This document shows positions 37,203 to 50,076 of a stretch of DNA of 64,000 nt, piece by piece. Position 1 is the stretch's first letter, and each line of letters opens with the position of its first letter. The notes under the pieces are model-generated. The model did no database searches. It had not been told where the DNA came from and saw only the letters and a list, made by a program, of their open reading frames with translations. The position numbers and the translations under genes were made by a program. The stretch is from Mariprofundus aestuarium (GTDB lineage: Bacteria; Pseudomonadota; Zetaproteobacteria; Mariprofundales; Mariprofundaceae): NCBI RefSeq assembly GCF_002795805.1, contig NZ_CP018799.1, positions 1,977,001-2,041,000 on the forward strand, written 5' to 3'.

Positions 37203-38584
37203 GATTCTGCCTGCCTTTTTGCATACTCAAGTCTGGCTACAATCGCATCACTGCCAAGGAATGCCACAACTTCGGACATCTCAGGCCCGTGCAGTGCTCC
37301 GGAAAGTGCCACGCGTAGCGGCATAAACAGTGCTTTGCCCTTGCAATCGGTTTTTTCTTTGACGATAGCCGTCAGGTTTTGCCAGCTATGGTCTTCAAGG
37401 GCAAGCCAGGCATCAATTGCATGCTGGTAAAATTCTGCCCCCGCTTCTTTCACAACTGGCAGCGCTTCGGCCTCCAGAGGCGCATTCACATCCAGCAGCC
37501 GCTGGAATAGAGCCGCGTCACTGGCACGCTCAATATTCTTGCCAATCAGCGCTGCAAACGCAGTCAGCCGCTCTGTTTTCACATCCGGAACATAGGGCTG
37601 AATCAAGAGGGTTAAACAGTCATTATCGAGCTCATGCAACAGGCGGCTATGCCAGCGCCACATCTCCTGGTCCGACCAGCGAACTGAGCTGGTTGAAACG
37701 TGCTCTGCATCAAAGTGGGTCGCCAGCGCTGCATGGTCATGCAGTTCATCCGGCAGATTCGGATGCCCGAGCCGGGTCATTGCCTGCACCAGCGCTTCGG
37801 GAATCAACCCCTCATCGCGCAGCTCCGCCACAGAGTGGCTGCCTGCACGTTTGGAAAGTTTCGCACCATCCTGACCCAGCAGAAGGCCGTGATGAAGGTA
37901 AACCGGTGGTGTGAAGCCCAGGCCATTCAACAGCCACACCTGATAGGCTGAATTGGTCAGATGGTCATCACCACGCAGCACGTGGGTAATGCCATCAAGT
38001 GCATCATCAACAGCATTGGGCAGCAGGAAGGTAAAGGTGCCGTCGGAACGCACCACCACAGGATCATCAAGATCACGCAGCGCGAAGGTAACATCACCAT
38101 GCAGTGCATCGGCAACAGTGACCTCACCCTGATGCGCATGTACGGCCAGGCGCCAGACAAACGGTTCCTGCTCTGCCCTCTCCGCTGCTTCATCGGCAGA
38201 GAGTGCTTTGCAGTGTCCCGCATAACGCGGCGGCAGGCCACGTGATGTGGCCAGTTTGCGATCCAGACTCAGCTTTGTTTCACTGCAGAAGCAGCGGTAG
38301 GCCAAACCACCCGCTGCCAGCTTTTCAAGTGCATCACCGTGATTGCCAGCATGCTCAGACTGGAAATGAGGTTCACCATCCCAGTTCAGCCCCAACCACT
38401 GCAGATCTGTCTGGATGGCATTGATATATTCCAGTTCAGAACGGCCCTGGTCTGTATCCTCGAAACGGAGCATGAATGAACCACCATGCTTACGGGCATA
38501 GAGCCAGTTAAGCAGCGCAGTACGTACATTGCCCAGGTGCAGCAGGCCGGTCGGTGATGGCGCGAATCGGGTAACAACACTCAT
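37199..38584 (-). CDS. gltX: Glutamyl-tRNA synthetase
   Basis: Class I synthetase with FAPSPTGLLHLGNVRTALLNWL (HLGN for HIGH), KLSKRAGSHSV, and a helical anticodon-binding C-terminus. It has 461 residues. Whether it is discriminating (tRNA-Glu only) or also charges tRNA-Gln cannot be judged. Start overlaps the ftsB stop as ATGA and its own stop overlaps cysS the same way. Confidence 0.95.
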   Translation of the reverse strand: MSVVTRFAPSPTGLLHLGNVRTALLNWLYARKHGGSFMLRFEDTDQGRSELEYINAIQTDLQWLGLNWDGEPHFQSEHAGNHGDALEKLAAGGLAYRCFCSETKLSLDRKLATSRGLPPRYAGHCKALSADEAAERAEQEPFVWRLAVHAHQGEVTVADALHGDVTFALRDLDDPVVVRSDGTFTFLLPNAVDDALDGITHVLRGDDHLTNSAYQVWLLNGLGFTPPVYLHHGLLLGQDGAKLSKRAGSHSVAELRDEGLIPEALVQAMTRLGHPNLPDELHDHAALATHFDAEHVSTSSVRWSDQEMWRWHSRLLHELDNDCLTLLIQPYVPDVKTERLTAFAALIGKNIERASDAALFQRLLDVNAPLEAEALPVVKEAGAEFYQHAIDAWLALEDHSWQNLTAIVKEKTDCKGKALFMPLRVALSGALHGPEMSEVVAFLGSDAIVARLEYAKRQAES

Positions 38585-38904
38585 GGACTACTCACCTTCT
38601 CTTCCTCTTCACCCGCATGCTCCGGCATGACCAGAATGATCTCATCAGGATAAACATATCCCAGTTCCCGGTGAACCAGCTCTTCCAACGCATCAGGATC
38701 GTTTCTCAGCCGAAGAACCTCTTGAGCCAATCGCTCCCGCTCCACCTGTAACTCTTTAAGCTCACCCCTGAGTTCCGCGGTCTGCATGGCTTCCTGGCGA
38801 TAGACCAGATACCCATGATCTGAAAAGACCATGCTCCAGACCATGTAACAAAGGCCGACTGCCGAAAGTCCCCAGAAGAGCCAGCGACCCACTACCCTCA
38901 CCAC
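38581..38904 (-). CDS. ftsB: Cell division protein FtsB (DivIC family)
   Basis: A 107-residue bitopic protein of the divisome FtsQLB complex. One membrane segment at about 7-27, a coiled coil at about 38-68 (ELRGELKELQVERERLAQEVLRL), then the family ending with ELGYVYPDEIILVMPE. Position right after eno is the common proteobacterial arrangement. Acidic C-terminus. Confidence 0.9.
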   Translation of the reverse strand: MVRVVGRWLFWGLSAVGLCYMVWSMVFSDHGYLVYRQEAMQTAELRGELKELQVERERLAQEVLRLRNDPDALEELVHRELGYVYPDEIILVMPEHAGEEEEKVSSP

Positions 38905-38941
38905 CTCAGATACCCATTAGGGCGCGGCGAACCCTTCCCGA

Positions 38942-40225
38942 TCAGCGAGAAAGACCAAACGCAGCATGTCCGGCGTAACGTGCGGCACTGCCAAGCTCCT
39001 CTTCGATACGAAGCAGCTGGTTATATTTCGCCATACGGTCTGAACGCGATGCGGAACCCGTCTTGATCTGGCCAGTAGAGAGTGCCACAGCAAGATCGGC
39101 AATGGTTGCATCTTCGGTTTCACCTGAACGATGGCTCATCATGCAACGGTAACCGGCATCATGCGCCATATTCACAGCGGCAATGGTCTCAGTGAGCGTG
39201 CCGATCTGGTTGACCTTCACCAGCAGCGCATTGGCGACACCCTTATCAATTCCCTCTTTCAGAATCGCAGGATTGGTCACAAACAGGTCATCTCCAACCA
39301 GCTGAACGCGATCACCAACACGGTCGGTCAAAATCTTCCAGCCATCCCAGTCATTCTCATCAAGACCATCTTCAATCGAGACGATCGGATACTGCCTGCA
39401 AAGTGATTCAATCAGATCAACCATGCCAACTGAATCGAGCTTGCGATTGCCTTCACCAGCCAGCACATAGGAACCGCCACGATAGAATTCAGATGCAGCC
39501 ATATCGGAGCAGATAACAATATCGGAACCGGCCTTCAGGCCAGCTTTCTCAATCGCTTCAAGAATGACGGTGATGCCCTCTTCATTGGAACCGAGGTTAG
39601 GGGCAAAACCACCCTCATCACCCACAGCAGTAATATGACCACCGGCTTTAAGCACAGATTTCAGCGCATGGAATACTTCTGCACCCATATCCATCGATTC
39701 AGCAAATGATGATGCACCGGCCGGTGCAATCATGTACTCCTGAAAATCGATGCTGTTATCAGCGTGGGAACCGCCGTTGATCACGTTCATGCATGGAACC
39801 GGCATCAGATTGGCATCAGCACCACCAAGATAACGGAACAGAGACTCGCCATTTTCAGATGCCTGCGCCTTGGCTACAGCCATCGATACGCCGAGAATAG
39901 CATTCGCACCCAAGCGACCTTTGTTTGGCGTGCCATCAAGTTCGATCAGTCTGTTATCCAGCGCTGCAAGATCGGCTGCATTCATACCCTTAACGGCAGC
40001 GGCAATCTCACTATTCACATTGGCAACGGCATTTTTCACGCCTTTACCATCTAGGCGGGAACCGCCATCACGCAACTCTACTGCTTCGCGAGAACCGGTA
40101 GAGGCACCGCTTGGAACGGCGGCACGGGCAAAGGCACCGCTTGCCAGCTTCACATCAACCTCAACGGTTGGGTTACCACGCGAATCAAAAATCTCGCGGC
40201 CATGGACTGTTACAATTTCACTCAT
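38942..40225 (-). CDS. eno: Enolase
   Basis: Converts 2-phosphoglycerate to phosphoenolpyruvate, and is also an RNA degradosome member in some proteobacteria. The start [20 protein letters not shown], catalytic Glu in [10 protein letters not shown], the Lys of [14 protein letters not shown] and the signature [17 protein letters not shown] are intact. It has 427 residues. The frame extends to 40258, but ATG 40225 has AGGAG six bases ahead and is the family start. Confidence 0.97.
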   Translation of the reverse strand: MSEIVTVHGREIFDSRGNPTVEVDVKLASGAFARAAVPSGASTGSREAVELRDGGSRLDGKGVKNAVANVNSEIAAAVKGMNAADLAALDNRLIELDGTPNKGRLGANAILGVSMAVAKAQASENGESLFRYLGGADANLMPVPCMNVINGGSHADNSIDFQEYMIAPAGASSFAESMDMGAEVFHALKSVLKAGGHITAVGDEGGFAPNLGSNEEGITVILEAIEKAGLKAGSDIVICSDMAASEFYRGGSYVLAGEGNRKLDSVGMVDLIESLCRQYPIVSIEDGLDENDWDGWKILTDRVGDRVQLVGDDLFVTNPAILKEGIDKGVANALLVKVNQIGTLTETIAAVNMAHDAGYRCMMSHRSGETEDATIADLAVALSTGQIKTGSASRSDRMAKYNQLLRIEEELGSAARYAGHAAFGLSR

Positions 40226-40307
40226 CTCTACTCCTGTGTTCGACCCTGTGCCGAACATCTGCTTTTCATTTTCATTATTTTCAGGCCGGCCGTCATGGCC
40301 GCACCCA

Positions 40308-41131
40308 TTAACTCTCTTTAGCTATGACATCCAGCCGCTTCAATCGATCCAGCAGCTTTGCAAGGTCACCCAATGGCAACGAATTAGGCCCGTCGGAGAG
40401 TGCCTTGTCCGGATCTGGATGCACCTCCATAAACAGTGCAGCGATGCCCGTAGCAACTGCTGCCTGCGAAAGCCCTGGCACAAACTCACGATTGCCGCCG
40501 GTTGCACCACCAAGCCCACCAGGCTGCTGCACAGAGTGGGTGGCATCAAAGACGACCGGTGCACCGAACTCCTTCATCACCAGCAGTGACCGCATATCCG
40601 ACACCAGATTATTGTAACCGAAACTGGCACCGCGTTCGCAGAGCATGATCTGATCGTTGCCGGTCGCCAGTGCCTTATCGAGCACATGTTTCATGTCCCA
40701 GGGCGCCAGAAACTGCCCCTTCTTGATGTTCACAGGTTTACCGGTTGCCGCAACGGCCTGAATAAAATCGGTCTGGCGACATAGAAACGCAGGTGTCTGT
40801 AAAATATCGGCGACCTCGGCAACAGCTATTGCCTGCTCCGGGGTATGCACGTCGGTTATGATCGGCAATCCCAGCTCATCCTTGACCCGCTGCAGGATTC
40901 TCAGCCCCTCATCCAGACCAGGGCCACGAAAGCCATCCTTACTGGTACGGTTGGCCTTATCAAAGCTGGACTTGAAGACCAGCGGCACACCAACCCCTTT
41001 AGCAATCGTTGCAATCGCCTCGGCTGCTTTCAGTGTAAAGGATTCACCCTCAATGACACACGGCCCTGCAAACAGAACCAACGGCAGGTCATTGGCGACC
41101 TTGATCTCGCCAACAGAGACAACTGATCCCA

Positions 41132-41132
<1 letters not shown>
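40308..41132 (-). CDS. kdsA: 3-deoxy-8-phosphooctulonate synthase (metal-dependent type)
   Basis: Makes Kdo-8-phosphate for lipid A-core. Has 274 residues. [11 protein letters not shown] contains Cys where the metal-independent E. coli enzyme has Asn, so this should belong to the metal-requiring class. [17 protein letters not shown] and [19 protein letters not shown] are conserved. ATG overlaps the pyrG TGA by one base. The order pyrG-kdsA-eno is conserved. Confidence 0.96.
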
Positions 41133-42817
<1,685 letters not shown>

Positions 42818-42832
42818 TTAATACTAGGGCTA

Positions 42833-45800
42833 TTAACACCATTTCCTGGCATTGCGGAACATACGCATCCAAGGACCATCCTCACCCCACCCTTCCGGTT
42901 TCCATGAATACTGCGCAGAACGGAAAAGGCGCTCCGGATGCGGCATCATGATGGTGAAACGGCCATCTGCCGTAGTGAAGCCGGTCAGACCATCAGGAGA
43001 GCCGTTTGGATTATGCGGATAACTGTTTGCTGCAGCCCCATCAGGTCCTAGGAAGCGCAATGCCGAGAGTGCATTTGCACGCTGTTCATCAGAGCCGAAC
43101 TCAACCCTCCCCTCACCATGCGCCACCACCAGCGGCAACCTAGAGCCCGCCATGCCATTCAGGAAGATCGATGGTGACTCGAGCACCTCCACCTGCAATA
43201 GGCGCGCTTCAAACTGCTCGGAGCGGTTGCGTTCAAAACTTGGCCAGTTCTCAGCGCCGGGTATAATCGATTTCAGGCCACTCATCATCTGGCAACCATT
43301 ACAGACACCAAGGGCGAAGCTGTCACTGCGATGGAAAAAGCCATCAAACTGATCCCGGGCCCGGGTATTGAACATTACCGTATTGGCCCAGCCGCGACCT
43401 GCACCCAACACATCACCAAAGGAGAAACCGCCACAGGCAACCAGCCCCTGAAACTCTTCAAGACCGATGCGCCCTTCAATAATATCGGACATGTGCAGAT
43501 CTACACAGTCGAATCCGGCGCGATCAAATGCAGCCGCCATCTCGATCTGGCCATTGACCCCCTGCTCCCTGAGCACTGCCATCTTCGGCTTAATAGCGCC
43601 GATATACTGTGCACAGATATCATCCGCAGGGGCGAAACTAAGCTCTGCAAACAAACCACTATCATCCGGATTGGCAATGGCATCGAAAGCCTCCTGTGCA
43701 CAGGCCGGGTTATCGCGAAGTGACTGCATGCGATAGCTGGTCTCTGCCCATACCTGCTGCAGGAGCTGAACATTTTCATCAAAAACCACATGCTCGTGGC
43801 ATGCCATAACGACACGACCGTCGGTGCGCGGGTGGCCAATTACATGTGCCACATGTGCAAGCCCAATGCCGGCCAGAGTCGCAAGCACCTTTTCACGATC
43901 GGAGCGACGAATCTGTATTACCGCGCCCAACTCTTCGGAAAAGAGGATGCGCACCTCGTCACCGCTGCAGTCCCCCATCAAGGTTTCAAGGTGGATCTTC
44001 AGCCCAGCGCGTGCGGCAAAGGCCATCTCAGCCAGTGTTGCAAAAAGGCCACCGTCGGAGCGATCATGATAGGCCAGCAGCAGCCCTTCACTGTTCAACT
44101 TCTGGATGCCATTGAAGAAGCTCTTCAGCAGTCCCGCATCATCAACATCGGGAACCGCTTCGCCGGTTTTACCATAGACCTGTGCAAGCGCAGATCCGCC
44201 GAGGCGATGTTTGCCACCACCCAGATCAAGCAGAATCAGATCGGAATCACCCTGATCAAGCTTCAGCTCCGGAGTTAGCGTTTTACGGATATCGGAAACC
44301 GGTGCAAAAGCAGAGACAATCAAAGAGAGCGGCGAGAACATTTCGCGCTTTTCTCCACCCTCTTGCCAGACTGACTTCATCGAGAGCGAGTCCTTGCCTA
44401 CCGGGATCGAAATCCCGAGTTCGGGACAGAGCTCCATACCAACCGCCTTCACGGTATCAAACAGACGGGCATCCTCACCCTCGTGACCGCAAGCCGCCAT
44501 CCAGTTGGCAGATAGCTTTATATCGCCGATTTTTTCAATTGCAGCTGCCGCCACATTGGTCAGTGCCTCACCAATCGCCATGCGCCCTGAGGCCGCAGCA
44601 TCAAGCACCGCAATCGGGGTTCGCTCACCCATGCACATCGCCTCACCAGTGTAGTGGGTATAATCAGTTGCAGTTACTGCCACATCAGCCACAGGCACCT
44701 GCCACGGGCCAACCATCTGATCGCGGGCTACAAGACCTGTAATGGAGCGGTCACCAATAGTGATCAAAAATTCCTTGCTGGCGACTGCAGGCAGGCGCAG
44801 CACACGTTTAACCGCCTCATTCAGGTCGATCTCATTCAGGTTCAGATCTTCGTATTTCGATGTGCTATGGGTGACATCCCGCACCATCTTCGGCGGTTTA
44901 CCAAGCAACACATTCAGAGAAATATCTACCGGATTATTACCGAACTCCGGATCATGGACCGTGAGGTCACGCTCCTCTTTTGCTTCACCAAGCACTGCAA
45001 ACAGACAACGCTCGCGCTCGCAGAGTTCAGTGAACAACTCACGAGATCCAGGTGCAATCGCCAGCATGTAACGCTCCTGCGCTTCATTACACCAGATCTG
45101 CATCGGGCTCATGCCCGGCTCCATATTGTGTACAGCGCGAAGGTCCACCCAGCCGCCGCGGCCGGCATCATCAATCAGTTCCGGCACTGCGTTGGAAAGG
45201 CCACCGGCACCGATATCGTGAATAAAGAGGATCGGGTTGCTATCACCCATCTGCCAGCAACGGTCGAGAACCTCCTGGCAGCGACGCTCCATCTCGGGGT
45301 TGCCTCGCTGTACTGAATCGAAATCGAGGGACTCAGCATTGGCACCGGTATCCATACTTGATGCCGCACCACCACCAAGCCCGATCAGCATAGCCGGGCC
45401 ACCGAGCTGGATAATCAGACTGCCAACCGGCACCTCTTTCTTGTACACATGACGAGCATCAATGTTGCCGACACCACCAGCGATCATAATTGGCTTGTGA
45501 TAACCGCGCAGCTCTCCCTGCACCTCCTGTTCATAGGTGCGGAAGTATCCGGCAAGGTTCGGACGCCCAAATTCGTTATTAAAAGCGGCCGCTCCAATCG
45601 GGCCATCGATCATAATATCAAGCGCGGAGACAATACGATCAGGCTTGCCGAAATCGACTTCCCAAGGCTGCTCAAAACCGGGGATGCGCAGGTTGGAAAC
45701 TGAAAATCCGCACAGCCCTGCCTTGGGCTTGGAGCCAATGCCGGTTGCACCCTCATCGCGAATCTCACCACCGGAGCCGGTAGCAGCACCTGCAAATGGA

Positions 45801-46723
45801 GAGATAGCCGTCGGATGGTTGTGTGTCTCGACCTTCATCAGAATGTGGAGGTCATCATCATGTGCCTTGTAGTGGCCGTCACTATCAGGGTAGAAGCGTT
45901 TGGATTTACCACCCTCAATCACTGAGGAGTTATCGCTGTAGGCGACCAATGTCCCTTCCGGATTGAGCTGGTGGGTATTGCGGATCATCGAAAAGAGCGA
46001 ACGATCCATCTTCTCGCCATCGATAATCCAGTCGGCATTGAAAATCTTATGGCGGCAATGCTCGGAGTTGGCCTGAGCAAACATCATCAGCTCCGCATCG
46101 GAAGGATTACGTTCAAGCCTGATGAAATTCTCAAGCAGGTAGTCGATCTCATCATCAGCCAGCGCCAGCCCCAATTCGCGGTTGGCCCCCTCCAGTGCTG
46201 TACGTCCACCATCCAACACATCAATGGTCACCAGTGGTGCTGGTGCATGATGGGCAAACAAGCGATCAAGCTCATTAACATCCGAGAGTACCGATTCGGT
46301 CATGCGATCATGAATCAGCGCTGCCGCAGCCGCATGTTTCTCGTGTGGAATACCACTGATGTGGTAGACAGCGCCACGCTCCAGACGAACCAGTGATCCC
46401 ATACCACAGAGACCTGCAATATCAGTCGCCTTAGATGACCATGGGCTGATCGTGCCTATACGTGGCACCACAATGAAGAGGTTATCGGCGGCATGATCAT
46501 CAAACAGCACCGGCACATCACCCAGCAACTCGGCCAGACGATTGGTATCCCCGACACCCCACCCCAGCTTCACTTCAGCGATATGAATATAATCAGCCTG
46601 AAGCTCAACCTCAGACAACCCAATCGCCCTGAAAGTTTCAAGCAGCTTATCGCGCCGGAAATCGGAGAGCGCACTTTTGCCTTTAAGTGTGATGATATTG
46701 GTTGTGGAAATCAGATCGGTCAT
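42833..46723 (-). CDS. purL: Phosphoribosylformylglycinamidine synthase, single-chain form
   Basis: Large PurL of the proteobacterial type, about 1296 residues, with an N-terminal PurS-like part, two AIRS-type halves ([35 protein letters not shown]) and a C-terminal glutaminase ([32 protein letters not shown]). Purine synthesis step four. The frame starts at 46762, but ATG 46723 gives the family length; the ribosome site is weak for all options. Divergent from the kinase at 46861. Confidence 0.95.
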   Translation of the reverse strand: MTDLISTTNIITLKGKSALSDFRRDKLLETFRAIGLSEVELQADYIHIAEVKLGWGVGDTNRLAELLGDVPVLFDDHAADNLFIVVPRIGTISPWSSKATDIAGLCGMGSLVRLERGAVYHISGIPHEKHAAAAALIHDRMTESVLSDVNELDRLFAHHAPAPLVTIDVLDGGRTALEGANRELGLALADDEIDYLLENFIRLERNPSDAELMMFAQANSEHCRHKIFNADWIIDGEKMDRSLFSMIRNTHQLNPEGTLVAYSDNSSVIEGGKSKRFYPDSDGHYKAHDDDLHILMKVETHNHPTAISPFAGAATGSGGEIRDEGATGIGSKPKAGLCGFSVSNLRIPGFEQPWEVDFGKPDRIVSALDIMIDGPIGAAAFNNEFGRPNLAGYFRTYEQEVQGELRGYHKPIMIAGGVGNIDARHVYKKEVPVGSLIIQLGGPAMLIGLGGGAASSMDTGANAESLDFDSVQRGNPEMERRCQEVLDRCWQMGDSNPILFIHDIGAGGLSNAVPELIDDAGRGGWVDLRAVHNMEPGMSPMQIWCNEAQERYMLAIAPGSRELFTELCERERCLFAVLGEAKEERDLTVHDPEFGNNPVDISLNVLLGKPPKMVRDVTHSTSKYEDLNLNEIDLNEAVKRVLRLPAVASKEFLITIGDRSITGLVARDQMVGPWQVPVADVAVTATDYTHYTGEAMCMGERTPIAVLDAAASGRMAIGEALTNVAAAAIEKIGDIKLSANWMAACGHEGEDARLFDTVKAVGMELCPELGISIPVGKDSLSMKSVWQEGGEKREMFSPLSLIVSAFAPVSDIRKTLTPELKLDQGDSDLILLDLGGGKHRLGGSALAQVYGKTGEAVPDVDDAGLLKSFFNGIQKLNSEGLLLAYHDRSDGGLFATLAEMAFAARAGLKIHLETLMGDCSGDEVRILFSEELGAVIQIRRSDREKVLATLAGIGLAHVAHVIGHPRTDGRVVMACHEHVVFDENVQLLQQVWAETSYRMQSLRDNPACAQEAFDAIANPDDSGLFAELSFAPADDICAQYIGAIKPKMAVLREQGVNGQIEMAAAFDRAGFDCVDLHMSDIIEGRIGLEEFQGLVACGGFSFGDVLGAGRGWANTVMFNTRARDQFDGFFHRSDSFALGVCNGCQMMSGLKSIIPGAENWPSFERNRSEQFEARLLQVEVLESPSIFLNGMAGSRLPLVVAHGEGRVEFGSDEQRANALSALRFLGPDGAAANSYPHNPNGSPDGLTGFTTADGRFTIMMPHPERLFRSAQYSWKPEGWGEDGPWMRMFRNARKWC

Positions 46724-46785
46724 GCCCTGCATTCTATGGCCTGAAAGCATGAAACCAAGCACGAATATCCACCCTCCACTCTACC

Positions 46786-46801
46786 TGTGATCAAGTTCAC
46801 A
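46786..46801. promoter_or_regulatory. Perfect CRP-type palindrome between purL and the PAS kinase
   Basis: TGTGA-TCAAGT-TCACA matches all ten consensus positions of a CRP/Vfr-type operator. Its right arm TTCACA (46796-46801) could serve as a -35 box with TACTAT at 46819-46824 (17-base spacing) ahead of the kinase gene. Binding by a particular regulator is inference. No crp gene is in the window. Confidence 0.5.
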
Positions 46802-46860
46802 TTTACCACTAAACATTCTACTATATTGCAATGCAATAACTCACCAGAGGAAATGGGGAA

Positions 46861-47931
46861 ATGCCTTTAGAAACATTCAACTTGTCGGGGCTTCTGCCTG
46901 TGCTCGGAAAGTTACATGATGGAGCCATGCTGGTAGACCACAATATGACCATCTCTTTTGCTAATCAGGCTGCACATCAGATATTCGACTATAAAACACC
47001 CGAACTTATTGGCGCCAACATTTCAGTCTTGATACCTGAGCAGCACAGAAAGCAACATAAAAAACATTCAACTGACTACATTAACAATCCAGCACCCAGA
47101 ATAATGAATTCCTCCATGCGCCTGGAAGGGATTGATAAAAACAACAATCCAATCCCTCTGCTGGTCAGCTTAGATCCCATCGAAACCGAAAATGAAAAAA
47201 TGACCCTAGTCTCCATTCGCGACATACGGGTCATTGTAAAGATGGAGACAGAACTCTTTCATGCCCGAAAACTGGAAACAATCGGCAAAACTGCCAGCGG
47301 CATAATCCATGACCTCAACAACGTCCTTCAGGTCATTTACAGCTCAAGCCACCAGGCTCGAAAGTGCCCGGAAGGAAACGCACATAAATATCTGGATGAT
47401 ATCGATGCACAAGCGACTCTTGCCACCAGCATACTAAGAAGTCTGCTCTCTTATCTTCAACAAGGGGCTCCCGAAGCTGCCCGATTAAATTTGAATGAAA
47501 CGGTCGGAAACTTTCAGCCGATTTTGAATTCGATACTACCAAAGGAGATCCAGCTTTCGCTGAACATTGATAAAGAGGAACATTTCATCCACTCCACTTC
47601 CACGGTGATAGATCAGATTCTTTTAAACCTAGTGATCAATTCAAACGATGCTGTTACCGGAGTGGAAACCCCGGAGATCACCCTCTCACTAGCAGCTGCT
47701 GAAACGGAAGGCGAAGCAGTATTGAGCGTAAGGGACAATGGCTGCGGCATGAGTGAAGAGGTCAAACAGAATGCCTTCAAAACCTTTTTCACCACCAAGA
47801 CTGACAAAGGGACAGGGCTAGGGCTAGCCAACATTTACGGTGCGGTCATAGACCTCGATGGTCGGATCGACATAGATAGCTGCCCCGGAAAAGGAACCAC
47901 CTTTAAAATCACACTTCCCACACTGCCATAA
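46861..47931 (+). CDS. Soluble PAS histidine kinase
   Basis: A 356-residue kinase with no membrane segment. One PAS domain (about 8-122), a phosphoacceptor helix with His150 in SGIIHDLNNVLQ, then ATPase boxes LVINSNDAV (about 257-265), DNGCGMS and GTGLGLANIYG. There is no receiver domain and no adjacent response regulator, so the partner is unknown. The HDLNN phosphoacceptor type is the same as in the two large hybrid kinases. Ends before a shared terminator. Confidence 0.88.
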   Translation: MPLETFNLSGLLPVLGKLHDGAMLVDHNMTISFANQAAHQIFDYKTPELIGANISVLIPEQHRKQHKKHSTDYINNPAPRIMNSSMRLEGIDKNNNPIPLLVSLDPIETENEKMTLVSIRDIRVIVKMETELFHARKLETIGKTASGIIHDLNNVLQVIYSSSHQARKCPEGNAHKYLDDIDAQATLATSILRSLLSYLQQGAPEAARLNLNETVGNFQPILNSILPKEIQLSLNIDKEEHFIHSTSTVIDQILLNLVINSNDAVTGVETPEITLSLAAAETEGEAVLSVRDNGCGMSEEVKQNAFKTFFTTKTDKGTGLGLANIYGAVIDLDGRIDIDSCPGKGTTFKITLPTLP

Positions 47932-47940
47932 AAAGAGCGT

Positions 47941-47975
47941 AAAAAGAAAAAGGGGAGCCGAAGCTCCCCTTTAAA
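47941..47975 (-). terminator. Terminator between the PAS kinase and rplS
   Basis: AAAGGGGAGC and GCTCCCCTTT pair perfectly around a CGAA loop. The minus-strand tail TTTTTCTTTTT is strong, the plus-strand tail weaker, so it chiefly ends the rplS transcript and may serve both. Confidence 0.85.
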
Positions 47976-48005
47976 TATTTCTGCCTCACGACAACCTGTC
48001 CGGTC

Positions 48006-48374
48006 TTAGTAACGACGCTCGCGAATACGTGCAGCCTTACCACGCAGGTCGCGCAGGTAGTAGAGCTTGGCACGACGAACACGGCCGTGACGAACCACTG
48101 TAATACTCTCCAACATTGGGGAGTGCAGCGGGAACACACGCTCAACACCAACATTGTTGGAAATTTTACGAACGGTGAAGCTGCTGGAGATTCCGTTGTT
48201 GTGACGTGCGATCACAACACCTTCATACGCCTGCAGACGCTCGGTTTTTACCACGCCATTCTTGGTGTCTTTGAAATCGATAAGACGTACGTTTACGCGG
48301 ACGGTATCGCCCTCACGGAAAGACGGAATATCATCACGCAGCTGATCCTTAGTTATATCATCCAGTGCACGCAT
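48006..48374 (-). CDS. rplS: 50S ribosomal protein L19
   Basis: A 122-residue protein of the large subunit near the 30S interface. [47 protein letters not shown] and [21 protein letters not shown] are the family signatures. Lies 43 bases behind the RNA methyltransferase-like gene. In many bacteria rimM and trmD precede it, but they are not in this window. Confidence 0.97.
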   Translation of the reverse strand: MRALDDITKDQLRDDIPSFREGDTVRVNVRLIDFKDTKNGVVKTERLQAYEGVVIARHNNGISSSFTVRKISNNVGVERVFPLHSPMLESITVVRHGRVRRAKLYYLRDLRGKAARIRERRY

Positions 48375-48417
48375 CTTGTTTTGCCTCCAAACTTAACCTC
48401 TGTCAGGCCCATATTTT

Positions 48418-48960
48418 TCAACCTATTTTCAAGCGATCCAGATAAATCGCCAAGGCGGCCCGTACAGAAAGGTGGCGCACTTTACCGACACCTTCTATCG
48501 GTGACAACCATCCATTTGCATCTGGCATGTTTTTGGCATCCAGACCCCAGCCCGTTCCAAACACAATCAGGTGCTTTCCATCCAGTTTAGGGATTTCTGA
48601 CGGGTCAATAACCATCCCTTCCGGTGGCGTCGCTGAGGTATACCAGAGCTTGTACTGATCCAGCCCCGGAATCTCCTCAAATGATTTAACACATTTGATC
48701 GCCTGCAACACCTCGCGGCGATTGGGATTGCGCTCACCTCCCGCACCATTCAAGTAGTAGTCAGTCATATCATGGATCAGCGCATGCATGCCGTCTGCGG
48801 GGTGCACAAGGTAAACCGGCGCCACACTATAAAAAGCGCAGCTGCGGGCAAAGTCATGAACATCAATAGAGGTGATGGCGGTAGTGCCCGTCTCCCCCGT
48901 GCGGGTCAGGACCGGGTGATGCACCAGCGCGACGGCGACTTCATTCTTGGAGAGAGGCAT
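48418..48960 (-). CDS. RNA methyltransferase-like protein (SPOUT-type, TrmD-associated)
   Basis: A 180-residue protein of the group annotated as SAM-dependent RNA methyltransferase found between trmD and rplS. VAVALVHHPVLTRTGETGTTAITSIDVHDFAR opens it, and LIVFGTGWGLDAKN is the probable SAM-binding knot loop, followed by LSVRAALAIYLDRL. Substrate unknown. The usual upstream trmD is replaced here by the start of an unrelated plus-strand gene, so the trmD operon has been split. Confidence 0.8.
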   Translation of the reverse strand: MPLSKNEVAVALVHHPVLTRTGETGTTAITSIDVHDFARSCAFYSVAPVYLVHPADGMHALIHDMTDYYLNGAGGERNPNRREVLQAIKCVKSFEEIPGLDQYKLWYTSATPPEGMVIDPSEIPKLDGKHLIVFGTGWGLDAKNMPDANGWLSPIEGVGKVRHLSVRAALAIYLDRLKIG

Positions 48961-49125
48961 GGCGGCAGCTTAAACGCTCACCCCTCTCGCGAAAAGCAGA
49001 TTAATAGCAACAAGCGCAGGAGAATGATATGTGAGTGGCAAGCATTGGCTGGGATGTGGAACTCTTCGATGCAGCATCCTCACTTTCAGTGTACCTTCGC
49101 CCTATTCTTCAACAGGGATGTGTTT

Positions 49126-49983
49126 ATGACAGATATCGGTCGCCTGAACAGGCTAAAAGTTGTCAAAGAGTTGGATTTCGGTGTCTATCTCGACGGTGGA
49201 GAGCTGGGCGAGATTCTGATGCCGATCCGTTATGTACCGGTCCCGTGCAATATCGGCGATGAGCTTGAGGTATTCATCTATCGCGATTCAGAGGATCGCC
49301 TGATTGCCACCACCGAGAGGCCGATTGCCATGGTCGGTGAGTTCGCGATGCTGAAGGTTGTCTCTGTTAACAACATGGGTGCATTCCTGAACTGGGGACT
49401 AATGAAGGATCTGCTGGTGCCATTCGGCGAACAGAAACCACGCATGGAGGAGGATAAGTCCTACGTGGTACGCATATATATTGATGAGGATAGTGATCGC
49501 ATCGTTGGCTCCGCCCGTCTGGACGATTTCCTCTACCGGGAATCGGAGGGTGAGTTAAAGGAGGGCGAAGCGGTTACGATCTTTATCGCCAACAGAAGTG
49601 AGCTCGGTTATCAGGTCATCGTCAACGATACCTACTGGGGCCTTCTCCATCACAACGAGGTAGCTCGCCCGCTCAGCCGGGGTCAGCGCATGCCCGGCTT
49701 TATCAAGAAGATTCGCGACGATGGTCGCATCGACATCTGCCTGCACCTGCAAGCCAGCGAAAAAACCGATGATATCTCACAGCTGATCATGCGCTCACTG
49801 CGCAAAAACGACGGCTTCATCCCCACTACTGACAAGAGTTCGCCGGAAGAGATTCAGCAACGTTTCGGCATCAGCAAAAAGATGTACAAAAAGGCAGTTG
49901 GTTCACTCTATAGAAAGAAGCAAATCAGCATCGACACTGACGGCATCCGCCTGCAGGAAGATACCTGGGCGATGAAAAAGTAA
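49126..49983 (+). CDS. CvfB-like S1 RNA-binding protein
   Basis: A 285-residue protein resembling CvfB/YitL: three S1-type repeats (about 1-60, 65-130, 135-210, for example GRLNRLKVVKELDFGVYLDGG and GFIKKIRDDGRIDICL) and a C-terminal winged helix (QQRFGISKKMYKKAVGSLYRKKQI). Such proteins bind RNA, and CvfB affects virulence gene expression in Staphylococcus. The role here is unknown. The frame stays open upstream, but ATG 49126 with AGGGA ahead is the family start. Confidence 0.88.
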   Translation: MTDIGRLNRLKVVKELDFGVYLDGGELGEILMPIRYVPVPCNIGDELEVFIYRDSEDRLIATTERPIAMVGEFAMLKVVSVNNMGAFLNWGLMKDLLVPFGEQKPRMEEDKSYVVRIYIDEDSDRIVGSARLDDFLYRESEGELKEGEAVTIFIANRSELGYQVIVNDTYWGLLHHNEVARPLSRGQRMPGFIKKIRDDGRIDICLHLQASEKTDDISQLIMRSLRKNDGFIPTTDKSSPEEIQQRFGISKKMYKKAVGSLYRKKQISIDTDGIRLQEDTWAMKK

Positions 49984-50038
49984 GCCCCGCAACAAAGTCG
50001 TTACTCATTGGACCACCATTATTATCACAACCCTTTAC

Positions 50039-50047
50039 TGCTATAAT
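50039..50047 (+). promoter_or_regulatory. Extended -10 promoter of the NYN gene
   Basis: TGCTATAAT is a perfect -10 hexamer with the extended TG. No good -35 is seen. It stands about 30 bases before the start at 50077. Confidence 0.5.
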
Positions 50048-50076
50048 AAGGACAGCAACCCCCCTTCGGAGGCTTT

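Noticed and set aside
48772-49125. 118-codon N-terminal extension of the CvfB-like gene
   Set aside because: It overlaps the minus-strand RNA methyltransferase gene, and the family start with a ribosome site is at 49126.
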